From Agapetus fuscipes (Eukaryota > Arthropoda > Insecta > Trichoptera > Glossosomatidae), in assembly GCA_951799405.1 (NCBI GenBank), contig OX637353.1, positions 6,448,001 to 6,512,000 on the forward strand: DNA of 64,000 bases, read 5' to 3'. Positions 11,560 through 23,064 of the stretch are shown here, in pieces (position 1 is the stretch's first letter; each line of letters opens with the position of its first letter). The notes under the pieces were generated by a model. The model saw nothing but the letters and a program-made list of their open reading frames with translations. It had not been told where the DNA came from and did not search any database. Both the position numbers and the translations under genes were made by a program.

Positions 11560-13635
11560 ATTAAAGATTGTATAAACTCATAAAGACACTACAAAAATTT
11601 TTGTACACAAATAAAAATCTTCTAAATAACTGTTTTCAAACATTTTACTTCTTATTATTGTAGGTTTCCGTAAAGAAGTGTATGTTTGTAGTTTTACAGA
11701 AATACATTCAAACTATTACCAGCAGTGACTTGATTTTAATTCTTTTGATAAAAAATCTTCCCGTTTTCAGGTTCCAAGATGCCATAATATGATGCCTAGA
11801 ATTTCACCTATTCAGTCTTTGGCATTATGGACATATCTTCTTGTAAAAAGAGAAGAACCAACGCATTAACACGTTATTTAATTATGAGTAAAGGAAAGTG
11901 AAAAACTTGCCAGGCAGAAAATAAAGTTGGTGTAGTTAGGAGAGCTAAATGTTGGCGGTATATCATCGTTAGAATAATAGTGCTACATCTTTTACTCTTA
12001 GCGACATCTATTTAACGGCGGGACATGTGGAGAAGTCCAGGGGGGGACGGGGGAGGAAGAAAATAATGGGGGGAGAGAAAAAGGGGTGTGGGACATGGAC
12101 ATAAAAATACCCCCCGACAAATTGAATGAGATATTAAAAGGATTTCAGTAATCCCCTTCTCCACTAATAGATAAATAAATCTCTATGATAGTTTTCCTTT
12201 CCACATAAAAAAATGTGAGAGGAAAATCCACGTTATGGATGTAAGTGGTTTTTATGAGATTGAGCGAATAAAAAATGTCGGGGAAAGAGAAATATTTGAC
12301 CCTTTGTGTCACTGTTGAAATACATGATCGTTTATTTAGTGCGGATGTAATATTTTCATTTAAGGATCAACTACCTGTTAAACCTTTTTTTTATATTAAA
12401 TAATTGCCAAATTGAAGTTTTATATTTAAATTAATGTAGTTTTTGTATTTCTAAACACGTTCTTCCTGGCAAGGCATTTGAATGAAGATAAATGAGAGAG
12501 TTCATAAATAGGAACCAGCATTAACCAGCTACCTGTGTGATATTTTGAGGATTTACAAAGTAAGAGTTTACTAATTAAGCCATATGTAGGGTCACATTAT
12601 GATTGGCGTATACGATATCGTGAAAAAATATGTGTGTGATACTTTTTCCATTGAAGTATTGATTGAAAAACTCAAATTTAACTAATCTCAAAGAAAATCA
12701 AAATGAATTGATAGCCAAAGTAATATAAATGGAACAAAAAAGACAACAACAAAAAGCAAACTGATGATTGATAAAAAAAAAATTATTCAAAAAATCATTT
12801 TCTACTTAATTATGAAAGGATGTTAGAAATCGCTTCTTAATATTACTGATAAAAAAAATGAAGAAATAGTTTTCTAAATTATAAGGTAGAAAACATGCAG
12901 TGCCAAAAACAAAAGAGTAAGTCACACTAAAGCTTAAATTTATTAAGGCATGTTGTACGAAATGAACAACTAAACACACACAGGGCGAGTTTGGCAAATG
13001 GACGAAAATTCACGCGGAAAAACACGATGTCAAAGGGCGAGTTTTCGCGAAGACAAGGCCTTATAAATATCCGAGAGGCGTCACTATAAACGTATTATCT
13101 GAAGAGGCACTCAGCCGCCTGGAGGGGACGCCGGCAGGACAGTACATCCTGAAGCGGAGGAGCATTCACTAGTTGCTTACAGGCACAAATATTTTTCATT
13201 GAAGATAAATACTGAAAGAAAATCCCATTTGTTTTAAGTCTTGATGCATGTTTTGCTGTTTTTGTTGTTGTTTCATTGTGGATTGTTGAAAAATAAAGTC
13301 AATCTAAAACACAAAATTGATCGAAAATTCTAACGTGACCCAAGTGCTATATATACGTATAGGTATGCTTACAAGAATGGGTAAAAGTCTGGAGTCAAAA
13401 TAATTGAACAAATAGTAAGTAAGTCTCAAACTTCTAGGGAATATTGAACCAGTACTATTATTAACATTTGAGAAAATTCATCTTTCACTAAATCTGACCA
13501 AGAATTGGAAACATCGCAAAGGATTAAGAGAGTTATATTGTTATCTGCAAAGTATTTATTCATGTAAAAAATGTGCAGATTCAATTAACTTAAAAATAAA
13601 GATATAGATAATAACGATATAGATAACGGTGAAGC
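11560..13635. other. intergenic, two compositional patches
   Basis: A G-rich patch at 12035-12100 and a GC-richer block at 12980-13165 containing TTATAAATAT. Otherwise AT-rich with nothing recognised. Confidence 0.45.
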
Positions 13636-13639
13636 CGAC

Positions 13640-13770
13640 GTCGAAGTTTTAGGAGTGAGGGACAGAGGGAAGCAGCACAAGACAAAGAGTCCTGGAGGAT
13701 TGTGTTGCGGGAGGCCCTGAGCCTTCAAGGCTTATGAGCCGAAGAAAGAAAAAGTAAAGTTAAAGATATA
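13640..13770 (+). mobile_element. LINE 3' end (SLQGL-stop type)
   Basis: The frame around 13676-13737 reads DKESWRIVLREALSLQGL followed by a stop, then an AAGAAAGAAAAAGTAAAG tail. The same terminal phrase (GCC.TGAGCCTTCAA.GCTT) recurs at 19.77 kb. I take it to be the end of a third LINE family; the clade is not determined. Confidence 0.5.
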
Positions 13771-13774
13771 GGAA

Positions 13775-15020
13775 CTAATAATAGAATCAGTTTCACTGAT
13801 ATTTAACACTGTTTAATTTGAAAAGTATTAGAAATACAACAGTAATGAAATACCTCTTAATAACTTAATAACTAAATACCGCTTAGACACGCTTTTGAAA
13901 AATAAAGTAAAATACCTTTGACCACAGACAAGACGATATTATTCGATCAAAATATTTTTTTAAATATTGTATTATTTGTTATTTAAGAAAGACACTTTCC
14001 AGATGTTTCCAACCGTAGTGGGATTTTTAAAATTCATAGCACAATCGGTTGATTAAAATTATTTTTACCAATCGAAAGCTTATAGAAAACTATTATAAAG
14101 CCTTTTTTATTATGGAAGTTTATGATTTGGTTTTCTGTTTCAATTTTTTTCAGGCTATTAGAAGATGAAATGTTGTTAGCGTAAAGCTGACACCTGTGCA
14201 AATAAAAATGTTACACACAGCATGGCTTAAGCACGTCAACGCTGCCATTTAGAATAATTTTTGAAAGGAAATCTCACCAAGCCATTACATTTATTTTTGA
14301 TCCGAGATATCCTCCTCTCACCAATTCACATCCACAATTTAGCGTAAGCCTGCCTCTCTTGCTGGAGGGTGTGCGGATGTCTTCATAAAGACCCCACAAG
14401 CGCCGCTATCTCTGCCAACACACGCTCTACCCCCTCACTACGTGAGGGCAGATGGGGGTTTACCCTGCTCCTCGAGGGAGAAGGTTCGCTGGTCAGAGAC
14501 CGCGTGTGGGGCACTATAGCCCGCACGGAACATGTCTTAGTAGAGCAGACTCCGATACACTTGAATGTGTATTTTCAGGATCCACTTCGAGGTTATTTCT
14601 TTATAAGTTTATTTGATTTTTAAGCAGACACAATGATTCGAAAAGGTGGATGAATTTTTAAAGCGATTGGTTGAAGTTTAAAGATAATTTATTTTTCATC
14701 GTATTTTTTTTCATTCAAAGTTTGTTGTGGTTAGTATGCATAGAACAATACCTAAGTGATGAAAAAAGGAAAACAAGTAAAAATTTATTTGGAATGAAAA
14801 TTAAAGAACGAAAGTAGATAAAGTAATTTATACTATTTTCATCTTCCCAACGTAATAAACATGATTAAGTTCGTTAAAGTAATGCTTGAAAAAAAGTTAC
14901 ACTTTCCTGTAAATTTCCACTTGTCCTAAAATTCTTACTTTATGTTATATGCTTGCTTCAGAGAAAGGAAGAATGATGTTTATATTTTTTAAGTAGCAGA
15001 TATTTTTACCTCAAGTGTCT
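13775..15020. other. intergenic; GC-rich block at 14350-14540
   Basis: The block holds an 84-codon frame (14369-14623) lacking any recognisable motif, and CCCCCTCACTACGTGAGGG, a short inverted sequence. The rest is AT-rich. Confidence 0.45.
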
Positions 15021-15022
15021 TT

Positions 15023-16412
15023 TATCTTCCATCACACTCTGATGTATGGAAGTGAAGCCTGGACGGTGAGTGAAAGAAGTGAGATAAGTAAAGTCCATAC
15101 AGTGGAAATGGACTACTTAAGAAGTATGATTGGAAAAAGACGGAGTGATAGTGTGAGGAATGATTTTGTTAGAGAGGAATGTGGTGTAAGAGAATGTGTG
15201 AAAGTAAAGATTAAAAGAAGTATACTTAGATGGTTTGGACATTTGGAGAGAATGAATGAGGAAAGACTGATGAAGAAAGTGTATGCTGCAAGAATTGATG
15301 GATGTCGTGGAAGAGGAAGACCGAGAAAGGTATGGATGGACCAAATTTTCGAAATAGCGAGTGAATGGGATATCCAGAGTCATAATAAAAGAAGAGCTTG
15401 TATGAAAAAGGTTATGACTCTGGATGAAATGAAATAAGTATGCAAGGACAGGAAGAAGCAGTGTTGCCACCTTGGTTTTAGTAATGGGGGCAATTGAAGA
15501 AGCTAAAAAGGGCTAGATCAGGCTAAAAGGAGCACAAAAAAGTTGGTGTAAAAAAAGGCAAAAAAAAAGCACCTGGACTAATGATTTCAATTATGTATTT
15601 ATTTTTTTGTATGAATCACAATATTTTTTTTCAAAATTAGGTTAAAAAATTAAAAATATTAGTTATTTTACAAACTAAAATTATCAAATTTTCCATTTAG
15701 AATCATTTAGTTGCCATAGATATGTTGCCATAATCGAACAAATGGTATCTACCACAGATCACGGAATATAAAGTATCTACCAAAAAAAAAAACAATTTAT
15801 TATATGATAAAAATCGCAAAAGTTCGATGTTATCGCGATGTTAGCATGGCGCAAATTTCAGATTTTCGTACAATATTTTTAAGTAAATGAAAAGGGCTAG
15901 ATAGCCCTTTTCGGGCTAAATCATTAAACAACGAGTTCACCTACAGTAAAAAGTGCTAGATCTAGCCCCAAAAGGGCTAAGGTGGCAACACTGGGAAGAA
16001 GTGGCGGCTAATCTGTAATGCTGATTTGTAATGTTAGTTTATTAGTTTGCTACATTTTTTGCATAAGAATTTTTTGACGTTTTTTGTATAGATTTATTTT
16101 TAAGATTTTGTTGTTGTTTTTTTTTTTTATACTTAAATGTTATTTATTACTCGTATTCCTTGACTTATAGGTTGGTATGAGGCTGACCACCCATACTGTA
16201 AAAAATGGTTCACTTTGCCAATGTCACCCCTGTTTCAGGGAATGTCGGCAAGAGTTGCAGGGCTTTTGTTCATTTGAGGTTTGGATTTTATTTGTAAGTA
16301 CACAATCAGCATTTGTAAGCGCGAACTACACGTGTTTGTTTGTGGGCATACATCTGAATGCTTTGAATGAATATATCTTTGCATCTTAGATTATAGATTA
16401 TATAGATTATAG
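15023..16412 (+). mobile_element. LINE family B: RT C-terminus, 3' UTR and (AGATTAT)n tail, split by a hAT insert
   Basis: Plus-strand LINE related to family A. Residues include LMYGSEAWTVSERSEISKVH, VEMDYLRSM, RWFGHLERM and GRGRPRKVW; the frame ends early at 15437 where GAA of the inverted copy is TAA here. A 535-bp hAT element interrupts it at 15459-15993. The 3' UTR continues from 16002 (GTGGCGGCTAATCTG) through about 170 bp of AT-rich sequence into the 265-bp module beginning near CCTTGACTTATAGG, and ends with ATTATAGATTATATAGATT. This copy shows that the dispersed module is the LINE B 3' end. Confidence 0.82.
15459..15993. mobile_element. non-autonomous hAT transposon with 8-bp target duplication
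   Basis: Terminal inverted repeats start CAGTGTTGCCACCTT and end AAGGTGGCAACACTG; CAGTGTTGCC-type ends with an 8-bp duplication are diagnostic of hAT elements. GGAAGAAG is present at 15451-15458 and again at 15994-16001. The 535-bp interior has no transposase. It carries several copies of AGGGCTA and its complement near both ends, which look like subterminal transposase-binding repeats. The LINE B copy at 23.5 kb shows the empty site with a single GGAAGAAG. Confidence 0.93.
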
Positions 16413-16855
16413 ATACACGCAGTTTTTTAAGGCACATTTTTAGTATTTTTGCCATTCTTTTATTTACTTAGTTGTCGAGTTTTTACCAATCGATTAGATT
16501 ATTCACGAGCCTTCTAGAAACTTTCCAAGTCTCGAGACCTCTCACCCATTCAGTTTGGTGAATGTTATGATATATTTTCCAGCTTATTTTTTTTTAGGGT
16601 GCGAGGATGTTTAAATTACATGTATACGATATGCAGCGTAATGTATGAAGTTTTCTTTAAATCATGAAAAATGACTGTCAGAGCTGCGCCGAGATGAGAA
16701 GGCTCAATTTCAAAAGCTTTATGATACCAGCTCCAAAAAATGTATCCCCACTGAATTATTCCATCATATTTTACATGTTGCGAAAAATGTTATTTGCTAG
16801 AAAAAAAATAAGAAAATTCATATTGTACATTTACATTAATAAGAACTACATTTAA

Positions 16856-17028
16856 AAGTTAAAATTTATTAGTTGGATATTATACGATCCGTTCATCCTC
16901 AGTTGTCGTGCAGTGAGAGTGCCTCCTGAAGACGTTAGCTACGTCGCTAACGAAACGTCGAGAATAATGTAAGTTCTCTCATAACGCTTCGTCTAATATT
17001 CGATTAATAAATTTTAACTGTGTAGTCT
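16856..17028 (+). mobile_element. short element with hammerhead-like ribozyme and inverted ends
   Basis: About 170 bp with imperfect inverted ends (AGTTAAAATTTATTAGTTGG against AGTTAAAATTTATTAATCGA from the right). The interior from 16891 shares CATCCTCAGT and the ribozyme core with the 55.5 kb element. No coding sequence. Likely a terminal or non-autonomous piece of a Penelope-like or retrozyme-like element (inference). Confidence 0.6.
16918..16970 (+). ncRNA. hammerhead-ribozyme-like motif (16.9 kb)
   Basis: Core CTGAAGA at 16926-16932, one extra base, helix II GTTAGC/GCTAAC (six perfect pairs, loop of six) at 16934-16951, GAAA at 16952-16955, palindromic helix III ACGT and C at 16959 as the predicted cleavage residue. 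Helix I retains only CTC/GAG. The extra base between CTGAAGA and helix II is shared with the other loci. Confidence 0.6.
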
Positions 17029-17039
17029 GTAGTTATTAT

Positions 17040-17960
17040 TATGGTAAATATGTCAAACGACCGTAATTCCAACCTTAGCCTAACAATCATATTATATATT
17101 TTTTTCCTTGACTTAATAGTGCATTTAATTTTTTTATCTTTAATTAAAGTGCTATGATTTGATTGTAACAATGTTTGATAAATTTGAAGCTATGAATTTG
17201 TAGGTTTTGCATACTAATTTAAATAACAGTCTTCATTCAAATTCACAAGAAAATAAACGTGCGTAGGTACCTTACAAACAACATTCGTAATGAAACAAAA
17301 CTTCTAAAACCCTTGTTTTTTTGCGATTCTCGCTTTTAAATAATAACATCATAAAAATCATATCGTAATTATTTATTCTATATTCAATTTTCAAGCATCA
17401 ATGTTTAAAAATACATCAAATTATGTTAAACAATTTCCAACAAGATGTAATAATACTGAAATCTGAGGTAAGGAGCGTTCGATTTTTATTGGCAATAAGT
17501 ACCCATGTACAGTCGTCTTCCCGAACGGCTTAAATCCTTCCAATAAAAACGGATTGACTCTAAGACTCGGGCCAATAAAAAAAGATGAGGGAGTATCTAC
17601 TAAAGCCGGTGGAGCTTTCGCCTTTTTACTCGGGGAGCTTTCACTTATGACGCTTGACTGAGCAACCACTTACCGAGGTGTCTGATAGGTGTTCTGTTTG
17701 TAAAAGCTTTTATTAGGTGAGAATTGAGAGCTCTTATTTTATGTGATTAGTTATTTTATTGCCTCAGAATAAGGAAGGTTTTCTTTCGTGAGTATTTTTT
17801 TTATACTTTCGTTCATCGAACACTTCAAGATTTTAAAAATACTTGTACGTACATTTATAATTCCTTTTCTTCTTTATGACCAATCATTTAGGATTTTTAC
17901 TGTTACTATACAACTTTTCCTCTGTCATTGCGATTGTCCACAATATTACTCTTAATATAA
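17040..17960. other. intergenic
   Basis: No repeat recognised. An 82-codon minus-strand frame (17421-17669) is discussed among the rejected items. Confidence 0.45.
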
Positions 17961-17965
17961 TATTG

Positions 17966-18165
17966 AGACGATTTATTTAGTTAGCGCTGGGTGAAACACA
18001 CCTCACGAATCCTCTGCAAACTTGGTCATCGCTATAGAAAGCGCCATTTCTCAAACAAGATCCAGTTGCTGTAAGGCTGGATGGAACTTTGATGACCGAT
18101 CTTAAAGTAAAGGCATATAAATTTTTCAACGTAGTGAAGAAGCACATTTGAAAATATAAACGACA
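17966..18165 (-). mobile_element. SINE2 body and tail, head lost
   Basis: GACGATTTATTTAGTTAGCG, CCTCTGCAAACTTGGTCATC, GCAAACTTGGTC and CCAGTTGCTGTAAGGCTGGA match the SINE2 body in reverse orientation. Confidence 0.8.
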
Positions 18166-18169
18166 CGTC

Positions 18170-19760
18170 TAGACTGCAGAACGGGCTCTTGTATAGTTTT
18201 TTTGTTTGTGTAAGTACTTCCTGAAAAGCTTATTGTTTACCTTACGTTGTTTATTGATCAGACAAAATAACACACATTTTCGTAAAAATCTTAAAATTTT
18301 TCAATTTTCTTATTTTTCAATTAAATTATTAGTAGGTACCTATATTTTTAAAATATTTTTTCATCAAATTATACCAATTTTTTAAGTTCACATGATGTAT
18401 TTTTTGTACGGATTTTTTTTATTTAATATACAAGTTCAAACTGAAAATAAATATTGTACGAATGTTTAAGAGTAAGTAGGTGCTCTTTGAGGGTAAAATT
18501 CATACTTTTATTTTCACCGTCCATGTAAAGCGGTAGGTTTTAATGTTTTTTTTCACACGTTTGCTCGGGATACAAAGAAAAGGCCGGCTAAGGACTCTGA
18601 ATAAAGGCTGGCCGCTCCTGCAATACACGGTATTTGCATATTCATTTACTGAAACCAACGAGCTTGAAGGACATTGTGCTGGGTAAAAATTCAACAAAAA
18701 ACTCGGATTTCCTACTAAAAAACTGAAAATATTTCCTGCTAAAAAATCGATAGAAAAAGTGTATCTTTTACTTACCTACAACAGTATCGTTTACCTATTG
18801 TGATTTTGATTTGTTGTTTTTACTTAAAATCTTCGTTTTAATAGATGAAAGAAAATTTACAGCTGGTTTTTTTTTGTATAAAGGTTCCTTTTTTTTTGAG
18901 AGAGTAAGTCAAATAACTTTTTACTTTATGGCTTTGGTATGATATGGCAGTTCAAAAAATATTGAGTGTAAAAATCAAGTAAAAAAAAACATGTTTTCCC
19001 ATTTATTACTGTATTATTTTATACTTTTTTTACTGAACTGTGTTTTTTTTTTTAAAGTAATTTGCTTACAAACTTTAGATAGCACTATTACGAAAGGTAA
19101 GACTTTTGTCATAACTTAAAAAAAAATTTCGACCCGAATTAAATGTTCGTTCCATCTACTATCAATAAACAGAGCAATCAAACTATATTAAAATCCCATT
19201 CCTGTGATTCAATCCATCATAATTTTTAGCTACCTCACAGGCTGTCTTGTATATTTTCATCTACGTCTGTTTCAGAGTAATTGGGGGACGTAAGACACGA
19301 CAAATTCATTTAGCAGTGTAATCTTGTTGTCATTCTCCGCCTCATGATTTATTAGCATGCTCGTTTCGGTTGCAGCTAGGGCTACCACCTGTCTCATCGT
19401 ATCGGGACAATCATTTCTCACTAGATACCTACAATCTACCCGGTTTGTCAATGTTCTTTTTTTCTCTTCGGCGCCGGTTTGGAAGTCATCGGTGTATGAG
19501 GATGTATGAAAACTTTCAAATGGTTTGTCCGGTAGTCCAAAGACACTTTTGTCTGAAATGGCCCGGACAGTACGAGCTTTCTTACCCTACATCATGACAA
19601 GACACAATATTGAGACAATTTGCTTGCAATTAGATAAGCTCACTCAAGAGACAAATGCTTTCTATACCAAACACTTTGATTAATTTAATAAATTTGTTAC
19701 TTTAGTTTAATAGAAATCAAGTAATTGTCCGAAATTTGAGAAATAATCGAAACACTATGA
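18170..19760. other. no feature seen
   Basis: AT-rich, many short homopolymer runs, no recognised element. Confidence 0.5.
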
Positions 19761-19764
19761 CATA

Positions 19765-19820
19765 TATTAGTGCGGGACGCCATGAGCCTTCAAAGCTTGT
19801 AAACCAAATGAAGTAAGTAT
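19765..19820 (+). mobile_element. LINE 3' end, second copy (SLQSL-stop type)
   Basis: GTGCGGGACGCCATGAGCC and following bases read VRDAMSLQSL-stop and align with the 13.7 kb copy. A short decayed fragment. Confidence 0.42.
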
Positions 19821-19922
19821 TAAACACCAGACGTGTGTGTGAATGGTATGAAGATTTCAGCTGATAACGGGGTTCGAACAGCACCGGGTCAAATGTGCTC
19901 ACGGTATTACCCAAATATATTT

Positions 19923-20690
19923 CTGTGCCTCCTGTGAAAAGTGATACAACTCAAAAATCATCATTTTACAGGAGAGCAAAAACAAGATTTAAAAAATTCT
20001 AATTCATGAACTAAGTGGGCTAGGTTACACATAAGTACCTTATTTTGTAGATAAAAACATTCACTTTCACTGTGCATTCTAATTTTTATGGTTACTATTA
20101 TAGTTTACAAATAATTTATTAAACTCTGTCAGTTGTACCTTTTTTTTGCCTGTACTTGTATCATTTATTACGTGATACATGATACAAGTCGAGTTAAATT
20201 ATATTGCACCTATAAGTTGTCTTTGAGTAAAGTGATACACAAAAAGCTTAATATTTTTTAAATTTAATAACTCATAAGATAATGGTCCAGGCAGAATGTT
20301 GCTCAAACTAATTATAAAAATACTACCCCAAAGACACAATTGTTGTAGGTACTTAAAATAGTGGTATTTTCATAATTTACCTAAATCGTATAACTTGGCT
20401 AAAATTCCAGTCAAAAATTGGTGTAAAGTGATATAAGTCGAGATGTATCAATATTCACGATAGATTTGTAAAAAACAATGTGTGGATCAATTACTAAAAG
20501 GGATACAACTTGACTTATATCACTTTTCACGTTTTTTTGCCTAAATCCTGCCAGTTATATTTCCTAAACTATAGCAGATAGAAGAATGTGAGTACGACCA
20601 AAAAATCGCTAATTTTTTTCTGATTATTTCTATGTAAAAATCTCAAAAAGGGTATAACTCGAGTTGTATCACTTTTCACAGGAGGCACAG
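19923..20690. mobile_element. 768-bp MITE with 30-bp perfect terminal inverted repeats
   Basis: Both ends read inward CTGTGCCTCCTGTGAAAAGT and on through GATACAACTC, 30 bases with no mismatch. A related motif (AAGTGATA.AA.TCGAG) recurs several times inside in both orientations. ATTT flanks both sides and could be a 4-bp target duplication. No transposase frame. Superfamily not assigned. Confidence 0.87.
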
Positions 20691-21091
20691 ATTTGGTCTA
20701 TGAGATTTGTGTTGGATCTTTTATTTTTAACAAAAACATTCTGACAATCTGAACAAGAAATGAAACAATCTGAATACCTTTTAACTTTTTCACGAAAAGT
20801 GACCCAAAAGAACGGTAGTCCAATGCCTGGAAAAGTAGATTTACTTTTTCTATAACAGAAAATCCTGAACGCAAAATATATTTTCTTAAATTATTAAAAG
20901 ATTACATCTTCTCAATAATATAGTGTACAAATTACTTCTGTCACAAGAAGTTACATGTTAATGAGTTTTAATTACAAAATATTTAAAGTTGATATGTTTT
21001 TTTTTTTAAAAATTGATTATTTTTCAATAAAAAATTAAAAAATAAAAGAAATTAAAAACTTTGTTTTATTCCACTTTTATTGTTTTTGAGT

Positions 21092-21135
21092 ATGTTACAA
21101 ACGTTTTCGGAATACCTTCCATCATCGGGTAACAA
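21092..21135 (-). ncRNA. hammerhead-ribozyme-like motif, left arm
   Basis: Mirror of the right-arm motif on the other strand with the same core. Helix I is TGTTAC with GTAACA (six pairs), despite different bases near the centre of the inverted repeat. Confidence 0.65.
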
Positions 21136-21168
21136 CAATGTTACCCGTAACATCAACATGTAACAACA

Positions 21169-21212
21169 ATGTTACCCGATGATGGAAGGTATTCCGAAAA
21201 CGTTTGTAACAT
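21169..21212 (+). ncRNA. hammerhead-ribozyme-like motif, right arm
   Basis: Helix I ATGTTAC (21169-21175) pairs perfectly with GTAACAT (21206-21212). Core CCGATGA (consensus CUGANGA with U to C), one extra base, helix II GGAA/TTCC with four-base loop, GAAA (21196-21199), palindromic AACGTT and T at 21205 before the predicted cleavage. Confidence 0.68.
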
Positions 21213-21305
21213 ACTCAAAAACAATAAAAGTGGAATAAAACAAAGTTTTTAATTTCTTTTATTTTTTAATTTTTTATTGAAAAATAATCAATTTTTTAAA
21301 ATGAA

Positions 21306-22095
21306 TTTCCACAGTGTTTCACAAAAATCTTTTCAAAGTTTTTTTTTTACCTGGAAGTGTCCCAATGAGGTTCCAGCTACTTATGGAAGCCTTGGTTGCA
21401 GCCACACTCCGGAACACTCAGTTGCTTAGTAAACACGATGGAGAGTATTTGTACGGACTGCGGACGACGTAGTCTCTGTAAATGTATGCTCACATGCAAT
21501 ATGTATCATTGTTGGACCAACAAAATGGGAAACACATTTTGTAGATGTAGTTCTATGGAACCGTAAATACTATTTGTAGGAGGGTACAATACTATGTTAT
21601 CTTAGAGAAATAGTTCTTCAACGATATGTATAAAAGGATTGATTACTATAATTGATTAAATAATGTATGTACGTTTATCATTTTCAACTTGTTGTTTTTT
21701 TTACAGAAGTCAGAACTCACAGAGCTCAGTCGTAAAACTACTTTTTTTATTGTCTTTTAATGGGTGTTTTCTAGGCAGAATTTTTTCTAATCAAATCTGA
21801 ACAAATATCGTTTTGTTCTGTTGGAAAAGTCGTTGCTAAGCATTGTTGACAAATTTATACTTTAAATTATGTGAGGTTCATTAACCTAACTTTATCTTGT
21901 AGTTATTTTGTTCGTGAATATCTGTGAACTGATTCAGTTTTGCTATATGTTTGAGATTTCTGTTCGTTATCATCTTATTTTCTCTTCCTTGATTTCTAAT
22001 TTACTCTTCATTTTTATCAGCAGTTACCTTGTTTTCTCTTCAGTTAGAACGCCATTTATTATTATTAGATTTGTAACAATTCATGCAATTCACAA
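21306..22095. other. no feature seen
   Basis: A slightly GC-richer stretch at 21350-21500 has no coding or repeat signature I recognise. Confidence 0.45.
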
Positions 22096-22099
22096 CCTA

Positions 22100-22310
22100 T
22101 TCTGTCTGGCCAGAAGCAGGTATTAATATCATCAATTAACAATTTATTATTGTAAATTTTAATGAATTATTAATTCATAACTACCCAATGACATCTGCAG
22201 AACCAGGATTAAAGTTATGGTCAAATGACCAAACGGGGATCGAGCCAACGTTATTCTTTTTCAAATACGCTAGAAAGATCAGCCATTTTGACTTTCTCAG
22301 CCATAACACC
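22100..22310 (-). mobile_element. SINE3 copy
   Basis: Reverse orientation of the 36.2 kb element: CTGTCTGGCCAGAAGCAGGT at its 3' end, AATGACATCTGCAGAACCAG, GGTCAAATGACCAAACGGGG and the head complement CTTTCTCAGCCATAACACC. Confidence 0.83.
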
Positions 22311-22502
22311 GTTAACTTTGACATTTGTTAAAATTTCACACCCGTAAACGTTCAACCACACATTATAAACATATTACTACTTTAATTACTCTAGTCATAA
22401 CACAGAGAGACGTTGGTTAGTTTTGTAAACTAACTGTAAGTCCTCCTCGGCTTCACGCCAGATTGTGGGGACTTCCCCGTCCCCTTAGGAGGCGAAACTT
22501 CG

Positions 22503-22529
22503 TCGTCTTCTTCTTCTTCTTCTTCTTCT
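22503..22529 (+). repeat. (TTC)n microsatellite
   Basis: Eight or nine TTC/CTT units within a GC-rich block (22440-22600) of unknown origin. Confidence 0.85.
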
Positions 22530-23064
22530 CATCCCCTCGCGGCATGACACGTCCGGAATCCCCTTCTTGTACTAGCACATCTCTCTTGGACAACTTCTGT
22601 ATCCCAAGTATACGTTAAAACTCTTCAATAGCGTTTTACCACATATAAATTAAAACTGAAACATTCACTGTAAACGCTGTTTTAGTTTTCGTCTATTTTT
22701 GATACCGTAATGGTTGAGCTTACGTTAAAATTTAACACACGGAGTAATGGCTACCTTGTCTTGAGGCTTCACGCAGTGACAACAATTGTCATGGCAAAAC
22801 AGAAACTGTGAAATTATTACTGCGGTTATGAATTATTTTGTGACTGATGTCTCTAGCTTATACTGAATTAAACAATGATTTTTCAGGTTGATAAAGTATA
22901 ACCTAGCTTACACTGACGAAGGTAAGGAAAAGTAATACAGGTAACTGACGTTTTTTTTTTTAAAACCTTGATAAATAACTATTTAATACAATTTTAGAAC
23001 GTCCTTGGCTCCAAGGTAAGAGAACTGTTTATAGGTACTCTTAAACTAATAAACTCCTTGATAC

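Larger units (their letters stand above)
21000..21305. mobile_element. paired inverted element with two hammerhead-like ribozymes
   Basis: Near-perfect inverted repeat: arms of about 135 bp (about 21003-21137 and 21164-21300) with a short asymmetric centre. Each arm carries one ribozyme-like motif transcribed toward the outside. Flanks are poly-T/A rich. No open frame. Confidence 0.8.

Noticed and set aside
16512..16525. Heat-shock-element-like TTCTAGAAACTTTC
   Set aside because: Two and a half alternating units only, no TATA box at the expected distance and no downstream gene.
17421..17669. 82-codon minus-strand frame (SPSKKAKAPPALVDTPSS...)
   Set aside because: Protein-like at first sight, but it contains repeated TTTTTATTGG segments in both orientations, and the GTAAGT at its 5' end would be a donor in the wrong place for an exon start.
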